Assembly (NCBI RefSeq): GCF_900100755.1
Contig: NZ_FNCI01000001.1
Coordinates: 62,001-126,000, forward strand
Length of the DNA: 64,000 nucleotides
Direction: 5' to 3'
Origin: Onishia taeanensis
GTDB taxonomy: Bacteria > Pseudomonadota > Gammaproteobacteria > Pseudomonadales > Halomonadaceae
Shown here: piece by piece, positions 1 through 8,762 of the stretch
Numbering within the stretch: the stretch's first letter is position 1
Layout: each line of letters begins with the position of its first letter
Position numbers and translations under genes: made by a program
Notes under the pieces: model-generated
Databases searched by the model: none
Told to the model about the DNA's origin: nothing
What the model saw: the letters and a program-made list of their open reading frames with translations, nothing else

Positions 1-944
1 CCCTGGTCGACATCTCGCGGCTGGATGCCGGGGTGCTGAAGCCGGATGTCGCCGCCTTTCGCGCCGCCGACCTGCTCGACGTGATGGCCGAGGAGTATCG
101 CCAGATCGCCGCGTCACGGGGGCTGACGCTGCATTACGTCGGCACCAGCGCGATCATCGAGTCGGACCTGGCGCTGCTTGCGCGAGTGGTGCGCAACTTC
201 CTGACCAATGCGATTCGCTACACCCGTCAGGGTCATTTGTTGCTGGGCTGTCGACGGCGCCCGGAAGGGCTGGAGATTCTGGTCGGCGATACGGGGGCCG
301 GTATCGACGAGTCACAGCGCGAGGCGATCTTCGTCGAATTCCAGCGAGCCGAGAGTGACCACGATGCCCAGGATCGCGGCTTGGGGTTGGGGTTGGCCAT
401 CGTCGACCGGATCGCCTCCATGCTGGATCATCCGCTGCGATTGGCTTCTCAGCCGGGGCGCGGTTCGCTGTTCTCGGTGCGGGTCCCCTATGGGCGACTG
501 CCTGCGGCACCGAGGAGTGCCACGACCGCGGCGGCGTCCTCGCAGCGTGACGCCCTGGCGGGCATGCGGGTCTGGGTCATCGACAATGATCCCGGCATCT
601 GCGAGGGGATGTCGGCGTTACTGGAGGGATGGGGGTGTCGGGTACGGACCGCGACCTCCCTGGCTGCCCTGGAGGCCGGGCTGGATTCGCAGGCGGACCC
701 TGAGGCCGCCGATGTGCTGTTGATCGACTATCACCTGGACGCGTCGAATCCCGATGGACTGGCCGTGGCCGCGCACCTGCGGCGTCGCCAGCCGGGCTTG
801 GCCGTGGTGATGATCACCGCCAATCATGACGCGGCGATCAAGAGCCTGGCCCGTCAGCTAGGCTATGGCTGCCTGCTCAAACCCCTGAAACCGCTGCGAC
901 TGCGCATGCAGCTGGTCGGCTTGTTGGGCAATCGCTCAGCGTGA
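1..944 (+). CDS. Hybrid sensor histidine kinase, C-terminal part (partial at window start)
   Basis: The reading frame is already open at base 3 and begins with a dimerisation-helix remnant (LVDISRLDAG), so the start and any PAS or membrane part lie upstream. An HATPase domain follows, with N-box NFLTNAIRYT, G1 box GDTGAGID and G2 box DRGLGLGLAIV. After a linker of about 25 residues comes a receiver domain (VWVIDNDP; phospho-acceptor Asp in LLIDYHLD; late Lys in LLKPLKP). The architecture matches PAS-hybrid kinases that pair with LuxR-type regulators controlling alcohol or acetate use in pseudomonads. The gene converges on and overlaps the response regulator by 9 bp, and alcohol and aldehyde dehydrogenase genes follow. 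Family is certain; the role in alcohol sensing is inferred from neighbours. Confidence 0.88.
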   Translation, partial: LVDISRLDAGVLKPDVAAFRAADLLDVMAEEYRQIAASRGLTLHYVGTSAIIESDLALLARVVRNFLTNAIRYTRQGHLLLGCRRRPEGLEILVGDTGAGIDESQREAIFVEFQRAESDHDAQDRGLGLGLAIVDRIASMLDHPLRLASQPGRGSLFSVRVPYGRLPAAPRSATTAAASSQRDALAGMRVWVIDNDPGICEGMSALLEGWGCRVRTATSLAALEAGLDSQADPEAADVLLIDYHLDASNPDGLAVAAHLRRRQPGLAVVMITANHDAAIKSLARQLGYGCLLKPLKPLRLRMQLVGLLGNRSA

Positions 945-1622
945 GGGTTCGTGCCGCTCGGCCAGCAGGGCGTCGAGGTCAACCGAGCCGGCGGCGAGGA
1001 TCGCTTGGACGCGCCCCGTTACACCGAGCTTGCGCAGAATCGCCGAGACATGGGTCTTCACCGTGGTCTCGGCAATATCCAGCTCACGGGCGATCACTTT
1101 ATTGGAGGCGCCGTGGCTCAGGCGGATCAGCACCTCAAGCTGCTTGCCGGTAAGCTCGCAGAGGCGCCGTTTGGTGTCCTCGTCTACGGATACTGTCCGC
1201 TGAGCCTCGGCCGGGGGGCGACGCATGATGTCCGCGGGCAGGTAAAGCTGGCCTTCCAGGATACGGGTCAGCGCGGCGAGCAGGTCTGGGCGCGGTGTGG
1301 ATTTGGTGATGTACCCCACCGCGCCCAGGTCCAGGGCATCGAGGATGGTGCGTCGGTCCTGATCGGCGGAGAGAATCGCCACCGGCAAGTCGGGGCGCCG
1401 CTCACGTAGTTGCCTGAGACCCGAGAGCCCTTCGGCGTCGGGTAAGCCTAGATCCAGTAGCACTAGGTCGACTTCCTCGTGTTGCCCCGCCTTTCGTAGG
1501 GCGTCTTCCAGGCTATCCGCCTCCAGCAGCAAGCTGTCGGGTAGTCCGGAGGCGATCACCGCGCCGATGGCCTCGCGAAACAGCGGATGGTCATCGGCGA
1601 CCATCAGGGTGTACATGGGCAA
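936..1622 (-). CDS. LuxR/NarL-family response regulator (ErdR/AgmR-like)
   Basis: This 228-residue protein has an N-terminal receiver (acidic pair DD at 10-11, phospho-acceptor D57 in LLDLGLPD, conserved Lys in GYITKS). A C-terminal LuxR-type helix-turn-helix follows (LTGKQLEVLIRLSHGASNK, then ETTVKTHVSAILRKL). Size and order are typical of NarL/FixJ regulators. It is transcribed away from adhP and its 3' end overlaps the convergent hybrid kinase by 9 bp, which suggests a cognate pair. In pseudomonads related regulators (ErdR, AgmR) control ethanol oxidation, and here ethanol-to-acetate enzymes are next door. The target is probably the repeated element at 1643-1687 and 2898-2942, but that is inference. 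Confidence 0.85.
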   Translation of the reverse strand: MPMYTLMVADDHPLFREAIGAVIASGLPDSLLLEADSLEDALRKAGQHEEVDLVLLDLGLPDAEGLSGLRQLRERRPDLPVAILSADQDRRTILDALDLGAVGYITKSTPRPDLLAALTRILEGQLYLPADIMRRPPAEAQRTVSVDEDTKRRLCELTGKQLEVLIRLSHGASNKVIARELDIAETTVKTHVSAILRKLGVTGRVQAILAAGSVDLDALLAERHEPSR

Positions 1623-1642
1623 TATCTCCTGGCATCTCTCGC

Positions 1643-1687
1643 CTCCTCCCGAAGGAGGAGGACGTCTCCTGCCATCAGAGTATGTCG
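1643..1687. promoter_or_regulatory. Copy 1 of 45-bp repeated upstream element (candidate response-regulator site)
   Basis: This stretch lies between the divergent regulator and adhP and matches 2898-2942 at 39 of 45 positions. It holds an imperfect palindrome (CTCCT, spacer, AAGGAG) and a GTCTCCTGCC motif 23 bp after a similar GCCTCCTCCC motif, about two helix turns apart. The same element precedes the aldehyde dehydrogenase, so it is a good candidate operator for co-regulation by the neighbouring LuxR-type regulator. Confidence 0.55.
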
Positions 1688-1769
1688 CAGAAGGTCCCGC
1701 TGACCAAGACTGGTGAGTGGGTCGCTACAACGACATCACTCTCGCGGCCGATAAAAAAGGAGATTCGTC

Positions 1770-2798
1770 ATGGAAGCAACGATGAGAGCCGCCGTGGTTC
1801 GCCAGTTTGGCGAACCGCTGACCATCGAGGAGGTTCAGACTCCTCGCCCCAAACGGGGAGAAATCCTGGTCAAGGTGGCGGCGTCGGGTGTCTGCCATAC
1901 CGATCTGCACGCCGCCCACGGTGACTGGCCGGTCAAGCCCGAGCCCCCCTTCATTCCTGGACATGAGGGCGTGGGCCATATCGTGGCGGTGGGCGAGGGC
2001 GTCACCCACGTCAGGGAGGGGGATCGTGTCGGCGTGCCCTGGCTGTACTCCGCCTGCGGCTGTTGCGAGCACTGCCTGGGCGGCTGGGAAACGCTATGCG
2101 AGTCGCAGCAGAACACCGGTTACTCCGTTAACGGCGGTTTCGCCGACTACACCCTGGCGGATGCCGGCTATGTCGGCCGCCTGCCCGATAACGTTGGCTT
2201 CATCGAGATCGCCCCCGTGCTATGCGCCGGCGTCACGGTCTACAAAGGGCTGAAGATGACCGACACTCGCCCCGGCCAGTGGGTGGTGATCTCCGGGATC
2301 GGCGGTCTGGGGCATATGGCCGTGCAATATGCCAAGGCCATGGGGCTCAACGTGGCGGCCGTGGATATCGATGACGGCAAGCTGGCATTGGCGCAGCGGC
2401 TGGGTGCCACGGTAACGGTCAATGCGCTGCAAACCGACCCGGCTGCTTTCCTCAAGCGCGAGATTGGCGGTGCCCATGGAGCCCTGGTGACGGCGGTTTC
2501 GCCCAAGGCCTTCGGTCAGGCACAGGGCATGCTGCGGCGCGGCGGCACCCTGGTGCTGAATGGATTGCCGCCTGGAGACTTCCCGCTGCCGATCTTCGAT
2601 ACCGTGCTCAATGGCATCACCATTCGGGGCTCCATCGTCGGTAGCCGCCTAGACCTTCAGGAGTCGCTGGACTTTGCCGGTGATGGCAAGGTCAAGGCGA
2701 CGGTCAGCACCGACAAGCTGGAGAACATCAACGATGTCTTCCAGCGCATGATCGAGGGGCAGATAGAGGGGCGCGTGGTGCTCGACATGACCAACTGA
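1770..2798 (+). CDS. adhP: Zinc-dependent alcohol dehydrogenase
   Basis: This 342-residue medium-chain dehydrogenase oxidises primary alcohols to aldehydes with NAD. Catalytic zinc ligands are visible as C42 (GVCHTD), H65-E66 (GHEGVGH) and C151 ([10 protein letters not shown]). The structural zinc site is the set C96, C99, C102 and C110. The Rossmann glycine motif is GIGGLG at 175-180. Length and motifs fit AdhP-type ethanol dehydrogenases. The start at 1770 is preceded by AAGGAG at 1757-1762; an in-frame ATG four codons later is possible. A strong terminator follows, so it is probably monocistronic, and it shares an upstream element with the next gene, an acetaldehyde dehydrogenase. Confidence 0.93.
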   Translation: MEATMRAAVVRQFGEPLTIEEVQTPRPKRGEILVKVAASGVCHTDLHAAHGDWPVKPEPPFIPGHEGVGHIVAVGEGVTHVREGDRVGVPWLYSACGCCEHCLGGWETLCESQQNTGYSVNGGFADYTLADAGYVGRLPDNVGFIEIAPVLCAGVTVYKGLKMTDTRPGQWVVISGIGGLGHMAVQYAKAMGLNVAAVDIDDGKLALAQRLGATVTVNALQTDPAAFLKREIGGAHGALVTAVSPKAFGQAQGMLRRGGTLVLNGLPPGDFPLPIFDTVLNGITIRGSIVGSRLDLQESLDFAGDGKVKATVSTDKLENINDVFQRMIEGQIEGRVVLDMTN

Positions 2799-2819
2799 GC
2801 CGCCATCTGCCAGTCGACG

Positions 2820-2849
2820 AAAAGGCGCGATGCGAATCGCGCCTTTTTT
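2820..2849 (+). terminator. Intrinsic terminator after adhP
   Basis: An 8-bp GC stem (GGCGCGAT at 2824-2831 with ATCGCGCC at 2836-2843) closes on a GCGA tetraloop, is flanked by A residues and runs into six T residues. It lies 25 bp after the adhP stop. Confidence 0.9.
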
Positions 2850-2897
2850 CATGGGACCTGGGGGATGTGACGCGCATTCCTGGCGGTAGCGTCGCGT

Positions 2898-2942
2898 CTC
2901 CTACCGAAGGAGGAGGGCGTCTCCTGCCATTGATGTATGTCG
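2898..2942. promoter_or_regulatory. Copy 2 of 45-bp repeated upstream element
   Basis: This is the second copy of the element before adhP, 82 bp before the aldehyde dehydrogenase start. GTCTCCTACC at 2896-2905 and GTCTCCTGCC at 2919-2928 are direct repeats 23 bp apart, which would place two regulator dimers on one face of the helix. See copy 1. Confidence 0.55.
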
Positions 2943-3024
2943 CGCCCGGCCTAAGTGGCCAACACTGAGGGTACGGTATTCACGATCCGTCCATAACGAT
3001 AATAGTCAGCTCAGGAGTCACGCC

Positions 3025-4545
3025 ATGATCTATGCCAACCCCGGTAGCGCCGACGCACTGGTATCCTTTGCCGAGCGCTACGGCAACTTCATCGACGGTC
3101 AGTTCGTGGCCCCCCTCAAGGGCCAGTATTTCGATAATGTCAGCCCGGTGAATGGCCAGGTGTTCTGCCAGATTCCACGCTCCACCGCCGAGGACGTCGA
3201 CCTGGCGCTGGATGCCGCTCACCGCGCCGCCCCGGCCTGGGGGCGCACCTCGGCAGCCGAGCGCGGCAACATCCTGCTCAAGATCGCCGACCGCATCGAG
3301 CAGAATATTGAAGCCCTGGCCGTGGCCGAGACCTGGGACAACGGCAAGGCGGTGCGCGAGACCCTCAATGCCGACTTGCCGCTGGCGGTGGACCACTTCC
3401 GCTATTTCGCCGGCTGCATCCGCGCCCAGGAAGGCAGCGCCACGGATATCGACAACAATACCGTCTCCTACCACTTCCACGAGCCGCTGGGAGTGGTGGG
3501 GCAGATCATTCCCTGGAACTTCCCGATCCTGATGGCCACCTGGAAACTCGCGCCGGCGCTCGCTGCCGGCAACTGCGTGGTCTTGAAGCCGGCCGAACAG
3601 ACGCCGGCCTCGATCCTCAAGGTCATGGAGTTGATCCATGACCTGCTGCCGCCAGGCGTGGTCAATATCGTCAATGGCTACGGGGCCGAGGCCGGCCAGG
3701 CGCTGGCGGAAAGCAAGCGTATCGCCAAGATCGCCTTCACCGGCTCCACGCCCATCGGCTCGCATATCCTCAAGTGCGCCGCCGAGAACATCATTCCCTC
3801 CACCGTGGAGCTTGGCGGCAAGTCGCCGAACATCTACTTCGCCGACATCATGAACGCCGAGCCGGCCTTCATCGACAAGGCGGTGGAAGGGTTGGTGCTA
3901 GCCTTCTTCAATCAGGGCGAGGTCTGCACCTGCCCCTCTCGGGCGCTGATTCAGGAGAGCATGTACGACGACTTCATGGCGAAGGTCATGGAACGTACCC
4001 TATCCATCAAGCGCGGTAACCCGCTGGACACCGAGGTTCAGGTGGGCGCTCAGGCCTCCAAGGAACAGTTCGACAAGATCCTCTCCTACATGGAGGTGGC
4101 CCGCGAAGAAGGCGCCGAGTTCCTGACCGGCGGTCATGTGGAACATGTCGAAGCGGCGTTCGACAAGGGCTTCTACATCCAGCCGACCCTGCTCAAGGGC
4201 CACAACAAGATGCGGGTCTTCCAGGAGGAGATCTTTGGCCCGGTGGTGGCAGTGACTACCTTCAAGGACGAAGAAGAGGCGCTGGCGATCGCCAACGACA
4301 CCGAGTTCGGCCTCGGCGCCGGGGTGTGGAGTCGCGACATGAACGTGGCCTTCCGCATGGGCCGCGGCATTCAGGCCGGTCGCGTGTGGACCAACTGCTA
4401 CCACCAGTATCCGGCGCATGCCGCCTTCGGTGGCTACAAGAAGTCCGGCGTCGGCCGTGAGACCCATAAGATGGCGCTCGAGCACTATCAGCAGACCAAG
4501 AACCTGCTGGTCAGCTACGACATCAACCCGCTTGGGTTCTTCTGA
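3025..4545 (+). CDS. exaC: NAD-dependent aldehyde dehydrogenase (ExaC/AcoD type)
   Basis: This 506-residue ALDH-superfamily enzyme probably oxidises acetaldehyde to acetate after AdhP. Landmarks are the PWNFP motif (163-167), KPAEQTP (188-194), FTGST (238-242), general base E262 in VELGGKSPN, and nucleophile C301 in [12 protein letters not shown]. The last motif is typical of the AldB/ExaC/AcoD acetaldehyde dehydrogenases rather than betaine aldehyde dehydrogenases. AGGAG lies 9 bp before the start. The gene ends at a two-way terminator shared with the convergent carrier gene. Confidence 0.9.
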   Translation: MIYANPGSADALVSFAERYGNFIDGQFVAPLKGQYFDNVSPVNGQVFCQIPRSTAEDVDLALDAAHRAAPAWGRTSAAERGNILLKIADRIEQNIEALAVAETWDNGKAVRETLNADLPLAVDHFRYFAGCIRAQEGSATDIDNNTVSYHFHEPLGVVGQIIPWNFPILMATWKLAPALAAGNCVVLKPAEQTPASILKVMELIHDLLPPGVVNIVNGYGAEAGQALAESKRIAKIAFTGSTPIGSHILKCAAENIIPSTVELGGKSPNIYFADIMNAEPAFIDKAVEGLVLAFFNQGEVCTCPSRALIQESMYDDFMAKVMERTLSIKRGNPLDTEVQVGAQASKEQFDKILSYMEVAREEGAEFLTGGHVEHVEAAFDKGFYIQPTLLKGHNKMRVFQEEIFGPVVAVTTFKDEEEALAIANDTEFGLGAGVWSRDMNVAFRMGRGIQAGRVWTNCYHQYPAHAAFGGYKKSGVGRETHKMALEHYQQTKNLLVSYDINPLGFF

Positions 4546-4612
4546 GGTCTTGAACTGCCCCCGTTGATAACGGATCCCAGGGCCGATTCAGACACCTATC
4601 GCTAACCATGAA

Positions 4613-4640
4613 AAACGGCGACTCCATAGAGTCGCCGTTT
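4613..4640. terminator. Bidirectional intrinsic terminator
   Basis: A perfect 12-bp stem (AAACGGCGACTC with GAGTCGCCGTTT, loop CATA) lies between the convergent exaC and betT-like genes. It ends in T residues on the plus strand and, read in reverse, on the minus strand too. Confidence 0.85.
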
Positions 4641-4646
4641 GGCGTT

Positions 4647-4676
4647 CCGGGGCTTGGGCCATGGCCCAAGCCCCGG
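4647..4676. repeat. Perfect 30-bp palindrome
   Basis: Two 15-base halves are exactly self-complementary around the centre CCATGG, with no loop. It sits just after the bidirectional terminator and 28 bp from the end of the betT-like gene. It may act as a second 3'-end hairpin for the carrier mRNA, but no T-run follows on the minus strand. Confidence 0.7.
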
Positions 4677-4703
4677 CGTTTATGCCGCACTTGCCCGCTG
4701 ATC

Positions 4704-6752
4704 TCAATTGGCGCTGGGCATGCTGTCCATATCGCCGATCGAGCCCGGCATGGCCGGTACGGCACCGGCTTCTCCGGCCGTGCTCAGGAACTGCAGGTGG
4801 CGCTCGTACTCGGCGAGCACGTCATGCACGACCTGATTGCGGGTGCAGCCGTTGAGATCCTGGCCCAGAGCACCCTCAGCCAGATAGACGTCCAGACGCA
4901 GGTAGTAATCGTCATCCACCTGGAGGAAGCTCGGCGTGCGCAGACGCTGCGAGCGCACCTCGTAGACGAAGCTGGGCGCCTCTTCGAGATCGACCTGCAG
5001 GGTGAGACGCGGCAGCGGTTCACCATCGATTTCGGTTTCGCTGACGTAAGCGGTCTGGCCCCGGCTCTTGAGTTCCTCGGCGAGCTGCGTCAGCGCCGGG
5101 CGAATGGCGTGCTCGATGGTCGCCGCGGTGCCGGCTCGGTTCGAGGTGTCCAATGCCCGGTCGAGGCGCTCGCGCCAGTCGCCCTGTATGCCACCGCCGC
5201 TAACCTGCTGGCGCGCGTCGGCCTTGCGGGTTTCCAGGCGCAGGGCGCGGGTCAGGCCGGCCATGATGGCGAAGATCACCAGCGAGAAGGGTAGGGCGGT
5301 GATGACCACGGCACTCTGCAGGGCATCGAGACCGCCGGCCATCAGCAGGGCGATGGTGATCAGGCCGATGACTGCGGACCAGAAGATACGCAGGCGGATC
5401 GGCGCGTCATGGTTCACGTCCGACAGGATGGTGGTGAAGTTCGCCAGCACCAGCGCGCCGGAGTCGGCGGAGGTGACGAAGAACACCACGCCCAGCACGG
5501 TAACCACCGAGGCGGTGATGCCGATATACGGATACTGCTCAAGGAAGGTATAGATCGTGGTCTGCGGGCTGTTCAGCGCCTGCTGGCCGAGCTCCACGAG
5601 CCCCTGATTCGCTACCATCTCGATGCCGCTGTTACCGAAGATCGACATCCAGGCCATCATGAAGCCGAGCGGAATCAGCAGGGCACCGGTGACGAACTCA
5701 CGAATGGTACGGCCACGGGAGATGCGGGCCAGGAAGAGGCCGACGAACGGCGTCCAGGCGATCCACCAGCCCCAGAAGAAGATCGTCCACCAGCCCATCC
5801 ACTGCTGAGCATCGTCGCCGGCGAAGGCATAGGTGTCGAAGCTCTTGGCCATAAAGCCGCTCAGGTAGTCACCGGCATTCATCACCAGCGCGTCGAGCAG
5901 GTGCAGGGTCTGGCCCTGGAAGAGCACGAACAGCAGCAGCGCAGTGGCCAGCAGCATGTTGAACTCGGACAGACGACGAATGCCCTTCTCGACCCCGGTC
6001 ACCACCGAGATGGTGGCCAGGATCACCACCAGCACGATCAGCACGATCTGGGTGGCCAGGCTCTCCGGCACGTCGAACAGGAAAGTCAGGCCATAGTTGA
6101 GCTGTATGACGCCGATGCCGAGGCTGGTGGCGATACCGAACACCGTGGAAATGACGGCGGTGATATCCACCGCGTTACCGATCGGCCCATTGATACGATT
6201 GCCAAGCAGAGGATAGAGCGCACTGCGGATGGCCAGCGGCAGGCGGTGGCGGTAGCTGAAATAGGCAAGCGCCATGCCCATCAGCACGTACATGCCCCAG
6301 CCGGTCAGGCCCCAGTGGAAGAAGGTCTGAGGAACGGCGTGACGCAATGCCTCCGCACTCTCCGGCGCCAGGTCGGGCGGCGCGAGGTAGTGCGACAGCG
6401 GCTCGGCCACGCAGAAGAACAGCAGGTCGATGCCGATGCCTGCGGCAAACAGCATGGACGCCCAGGAGACCAGAGAAAATTCCGGGCGCGAGTGGTCAGG
6501 CCCCAGGCGAATCGAGCCGGCCCGAGAAAAGCCGATCACGACCACGAAGACCAGATAGGCCACGGCGGCCAGCATGTAATACCAGCCGAAGGTGTCGTTG
6601 ATCCAGGCGAGGCCCGCATTGAAGATGGCACCCGCTTTCTCGGTGAAGGTCATGGTGAAGATCAGAAACAGCAGGATGCCGGCTGCTGACCCCATGAAGA
6701 CGACGGGGTTGAGGCGATCTCGTCGTTCGGTGGCTTTCATGTCTTGCGCCAT
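4704..6752 (-). CDS. betT: BCCT-family osmolyte carrier (BetT-like)
   Basis: This 682-residue secondary carrier takes up choline, glycine betaine or a similar quaternary amine across the inner membrane. About 12 hydrophobic segments span residues 18-530. The BCCT signature (FWGWWIAWTPFVG... followed by ARISRGRTIREF) is at about 326-353. A soluble C-terminal tail of roughly 150 residues follows, as in BetT-type osmosensing carriers. The start at 6752 has GGGAG about 10 bases before it; the frame stays open for 32 further codons upstream, but without a ribosome site. Upstream are two BetI-like boxes, which favours choline as substrate, yet no betIBA genes are in the window. Substrate is inferred. 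Confidence 0.85.
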   Translation of the reverse strand: MAQDMKATERRDRLNPVVFMGSAAGILLFLIFTMTFTEKAGAIFNAGLAWINDTFGWYYMLAAVAYLVFVVVIGFSRAGSIRLGPDHSRPEFSLVSWASMLFAAGIGIDLLFFCVAEPLSHYLAPPDLAPESAEALRHAVPQTFFHWGLTGWGMYVLMGMALAYFSYRHRLPLAIRSALYPLLGNRINGPIGNAVDITAVISTVFGIATSLGIGVIQLNYGLTFLFDVPESLATQIVLIVLVVILATISVVTGVEKGIRRLSEFNMLLATALLLFVLFQGQTLHLLDALVMNAGDYLSGFMAKSFDTYAFAGDDAQQWMGWWTIFFWGWWIAWTPFVGLFLARISRGRTIREFVTGALLIPLGFMMAWMSIFGNSGIEMVANQGLVELGQQALNSPQTTIYTFLEQYPYIGITASVVTVLGVVFFVTSADSGALVLANFTTILSDVNHDAPIRLRIFWSAVIGLITIALLMAGGLDALQSAVVITALPFSLVIFAIMAGLTRALRLETRKADARQQVSGGGIQGDWRERLDRALDTSNRAGTAATIEHAIRPALTQLAEELKSRGQTAYVSETEIDGEPLPRLTLQVDLEEAPSFVYEVRSQRLRTPSFLQVDDDYYLRLDVYLAEGALGQDLNGCTRNQVVHDVLAEYERHLQFLSTAGEAGAVPAMPGSIGDMDSMPSAN

Positions 6753-6798
6753 AGTGGGCAGACTCCCTTGTGTCGTTGGAGAAGGTGTTTCATTTATT

Positions 6799-6823
6799 TT
6801 GATTGAACGACCAATCAATAAAA
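6799..6823. promoter_or_regulatory. BetI-like operator box 1
   Basis: TTGATTGAACGACCAATCAA at 6799-6818 is an inverted repeat with 7-bp arms and a 6-bp spacer. It resembles the known E. coli BetI site (TTGATTGGACGTTCAAT). It lies 47 bp upstream of the carrier start codon. The 21 bases at 6803-6823 recur exactly, in reverse orientation, at 6914-6934. Confidence 0.65.
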
Positions 6824-6913
6824 TAACGATAAACGTGACGTTTCCCACATCCGCGCAAGGGCGGGTGTGTTCTATACGGTTTTCGTCACGGCGTGAGTCA
6901 TGCCATGACGGTT

Positions 6914-6937
6914 TTTTATTGATTGGTCGTTCAAATA
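6914..6937. promoter_or_regulatory. BetI-like operator box 2 (inverted copy of box 1)
   Basis: TTGATTGGTCGTTCAA at 6919-6934 is very close to the E. coli BetI operator. Bases 6914-6934 are the exact reverse complement of 6803-6823, so two facing copies sit about 110 bp apart around the likely promoter of the carrier gene. Confidence 0.65.
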
Positions 6938-7188
6938 ACTTACAGGCTTATGCCAGAACCTTCAACCGTTGACGGTGACGGGGTTGAGAAATGCCAACTG
7001 ACCTTGGCCTGGCAGCGGTGCCGCAGGAACGAGACGTCATCCGGCCAGTGGCGCGCTATTGGGAGGAGTGGGATGTGAAACGAGGGGCGTGCAGATGGAC
7101 CATGCCCGGCCGGAGCCGGGCATCAATGTCAGTGGATATGCGTCGAACTTGCTGGCATCGAGTCGCTTTGGGTTAGCTTTCAGGGTGG
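6938..7188. other. Gene-free stretch upstream of the betT-like gene
   Basis: No credible gene was found here. A short open frame at 6991-7176 lacks a ribosome site and resembles no family. The only structure is a 9-bp hairpin (ATGCCCGGC with GCCGGGCAT, 7102-7123). It could mark the 3' end of the minus-strand efflux operon, although no T-run follows. Confidence 0.5.
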
Positions 7189-7812
7189 CTAGCTGCCCTC
7201 GCGTTTACTCCGCCCTTCAGCATGGTGGCCGGGGGCATGCTGGGGCATCATCAAGACGACCAGAGCGTGACGCTGTGCTTCGTTGAGAACGTCGGCCAGC
7301 GCCGCTTGATAGTCCTGGCGCAGGTTCTCGACGGCGGCACGCTTATCTTCGCGGTTGTCGAAGGCCTCATCGTGCAGGCCTCGCATCTTGTCCATCAGGG
7401 TCTGACGTGCGTCTTTCAGCGTAGCGCGGTCTTCATCGCTGAGTGACCAGCTGTCGAGCAGTGCATCGAGTCTTGCTTGTTGACGCATCTGTCGCTGGTC
7501 ATGGCGCCCTGCGCCCTGATGCTGCTCACGGGCCTGCATTAGGCTGGCGCGTTGCTCCTCGTTGAGGATGTCATCAATGGCCTCGCGCTCTTGCTCGCGC
7601 AGCGCCTGATGTTCTTTGCGGAAGCGCTGGCGTGTCTCCTGCATGGCATTGCGCTGCGCAGCGGTCAGATCTAGCGTTGCCATCATCGCTTGGTGCGGCC
7701 CCGGCCCCATTTCCTGAGGTGCATTCGCCGGCATGCCGGCCATGGCGGTCAGCGGCAGGGCGAGACTCGAGATCAGGCTGATGGAGAGCAGGCGGCGTTG
7801 GAAAGAGTTCAT
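7189..7812 (-). CDS. Spy/CpxP-like periplasmic stress chaperone
   Basis: This 207-residue protein has a signal peptide (positive start MNSFQRR, hydrophobic core, cut near AMAG). The rest is helical and rich in Gln, Arg and Met. LTxxQ-type repeats are visible as LTAAQ and the related LNEEQ and LNEAQ, the signature of the Spy/CpxP family. Such proteins form cradle-like dimers that protect unfolded periplasmic proteins and sense envelope stress. The chosen start has AGGAG seven bases upstream. It is the last gene of an operon with baeSR and an RND pump; in E. coli spy is a BaeR target, which fits. At about 207 residues it is longer than E. coli Spy. Confidence 0.8.
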   Translation of the reverse strand: MNSFQRRLLSISLISSLALPLTAMAGMPANAPQEMGPGPHQAMMATLDLTAAQRNAMQETRQRFRKEHQALREQEREAIDDILNEEQRASLMQAREQHQGAGRHDQRQMRQQARLDALLDSWSLSDEDRATLKDARQTLMDKMRGLHDEAFDNREDKRAAVENLRQDYQAALADVLNEAQRHALVVLMMPQHAPGHHAEGRSKREGS

Positions 7813-7986
7813 GTGACACTCCTGTCTTGATGCTGGGCGTTCCGGGCCGACCCTCGGCGCGGATAGGATGAGTATCTGCCGGCATTGTGGCGCCATTGTG
7901 CAGCGATCAAGGCAAAAATCAGCATCAGGGTGCGCCGTGCCTGATAGCCGTCTATCCGCGCGTGTCCCCACGCGTTAAGTAACGCC

Positions 7987-8706
7987 CTAGGGGCCGTCCA
8001 AGGGCTCGGGTTCGTATTTGTAGCCCACGCCATAGATCGAGCGGATCACCTCTCGCTCGGGCCAGATACCGGCGATCTTCTTCCTGAGCTTCTTGATATG
8101 AGAGTCCACGGTGCGCTCGGACACGATGCGGTGATCCCGGTACATGTGATCCATCAGCTGGTCGCGGGAGAAGATGCGCCCCTGAGCATCCATCATCACC
8201 TTGAGCAGCTTGTATTCGACGGCAGTCAGTGCCAGGTCCTGGCCGTCGGCTAGCGCCTGCCAGCCATCTTCGTTGAGTACCAGTTCGCCGGAGGTTCCAG
8301 CGGCGCCTGGCCGGTCCTGGGGCAGCGCCTGGCTGCGCCGTAGCACGGCCTTGATGCGGGCGACCACTTCGCGAGGGCTGAAGGGCTTGCAGATGTAGTC
8401 GTCGGCGCCGAGCTCTAGGCCCAGCAGGCGGTCGACCTCTTCGACGCGGGCGGTCAGCATGATCACCGGCAGTTGCGGCCAGCGGTCGCGTATCTGGCGG
8501 CACAGCACCAGGCCGTCGGTGCCTGGCAGCATTAGATCGAGCAGTACCAAGTCCGGCTGATGGTCGTTGAGCCAGGGGATGACCTCATCGCCGTGATCCA
8601 GATGGTCGGGTATGTAGCCGCTGCCGGTCAGATAGTCGCCGATCAGGCGAGCGATCTTGGGTTCGTCTTCGACGATCAGGATGCGGCTGGGAGAAGCCTC
8701 AGTCAT
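7987..8706 (-). CDS. baeR: OmpR-family response regulator BaeR
   Basis: This 239-residue regulator has an N-terminal receiver (acidic cluster VEDE at 12-15, phospho-acceptor D57 in LLDLMLPGTDGL) and a winged-helix C-terminal domain. The stretches LMLPGTDGL, RLLGLELGADDYICKP and SPREVVARI match E. coli BaeR closely from memory, which is why the name is given. The start at 8706 has GGAG eight bases upstream; the frame also allows a start at 8766 overlapping the kinase gene. It follows baeS and precedes the Spy-like gene. It probably activates this pump operon on envelope stress. Confidence 0.87.
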   Translation of the reverse strand: MTEASPSRILIVEDEPKIARLIGDYLTGSGYIPDHLDHGDEVIPWLNDHQPDLVLLDLMLPGTDGLVLCRQIRDRWPQLPVIMLTARVEEVDRLLGLELGADDYICKPFSPREVVARIKAVLRRSQALPQDRPGAAGTSGELVLNEDGWQALADGQDLALTAVEYKLLKVMMDAQGRIFSRDQLMDHMYRDHRIVSERTVDSHIKKLRKKIAGIWPEREVIRSIYGVGYKYEPEPLDGP

Positions 8707-8762
8707 GCCGGTGTCTCCGGGTTTCTGTGGGTCAATGGGGCTTGGTTCGCAGGCATTAGTGG

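Noticed and set aside
5409-6689. A 426-codon plus-strand frame opposite the BCCT carrier gene
   Set aside because: Antisense shadow: very rich in Gln, His, Glu and Arg with no fold pattern, while the minus strand codes a full membrane carrier.
6991-7176. A 61-codon plus-strand frame in the betT upstream region
   Set aside because: No ribosome site, no recognisable family and biased composition.
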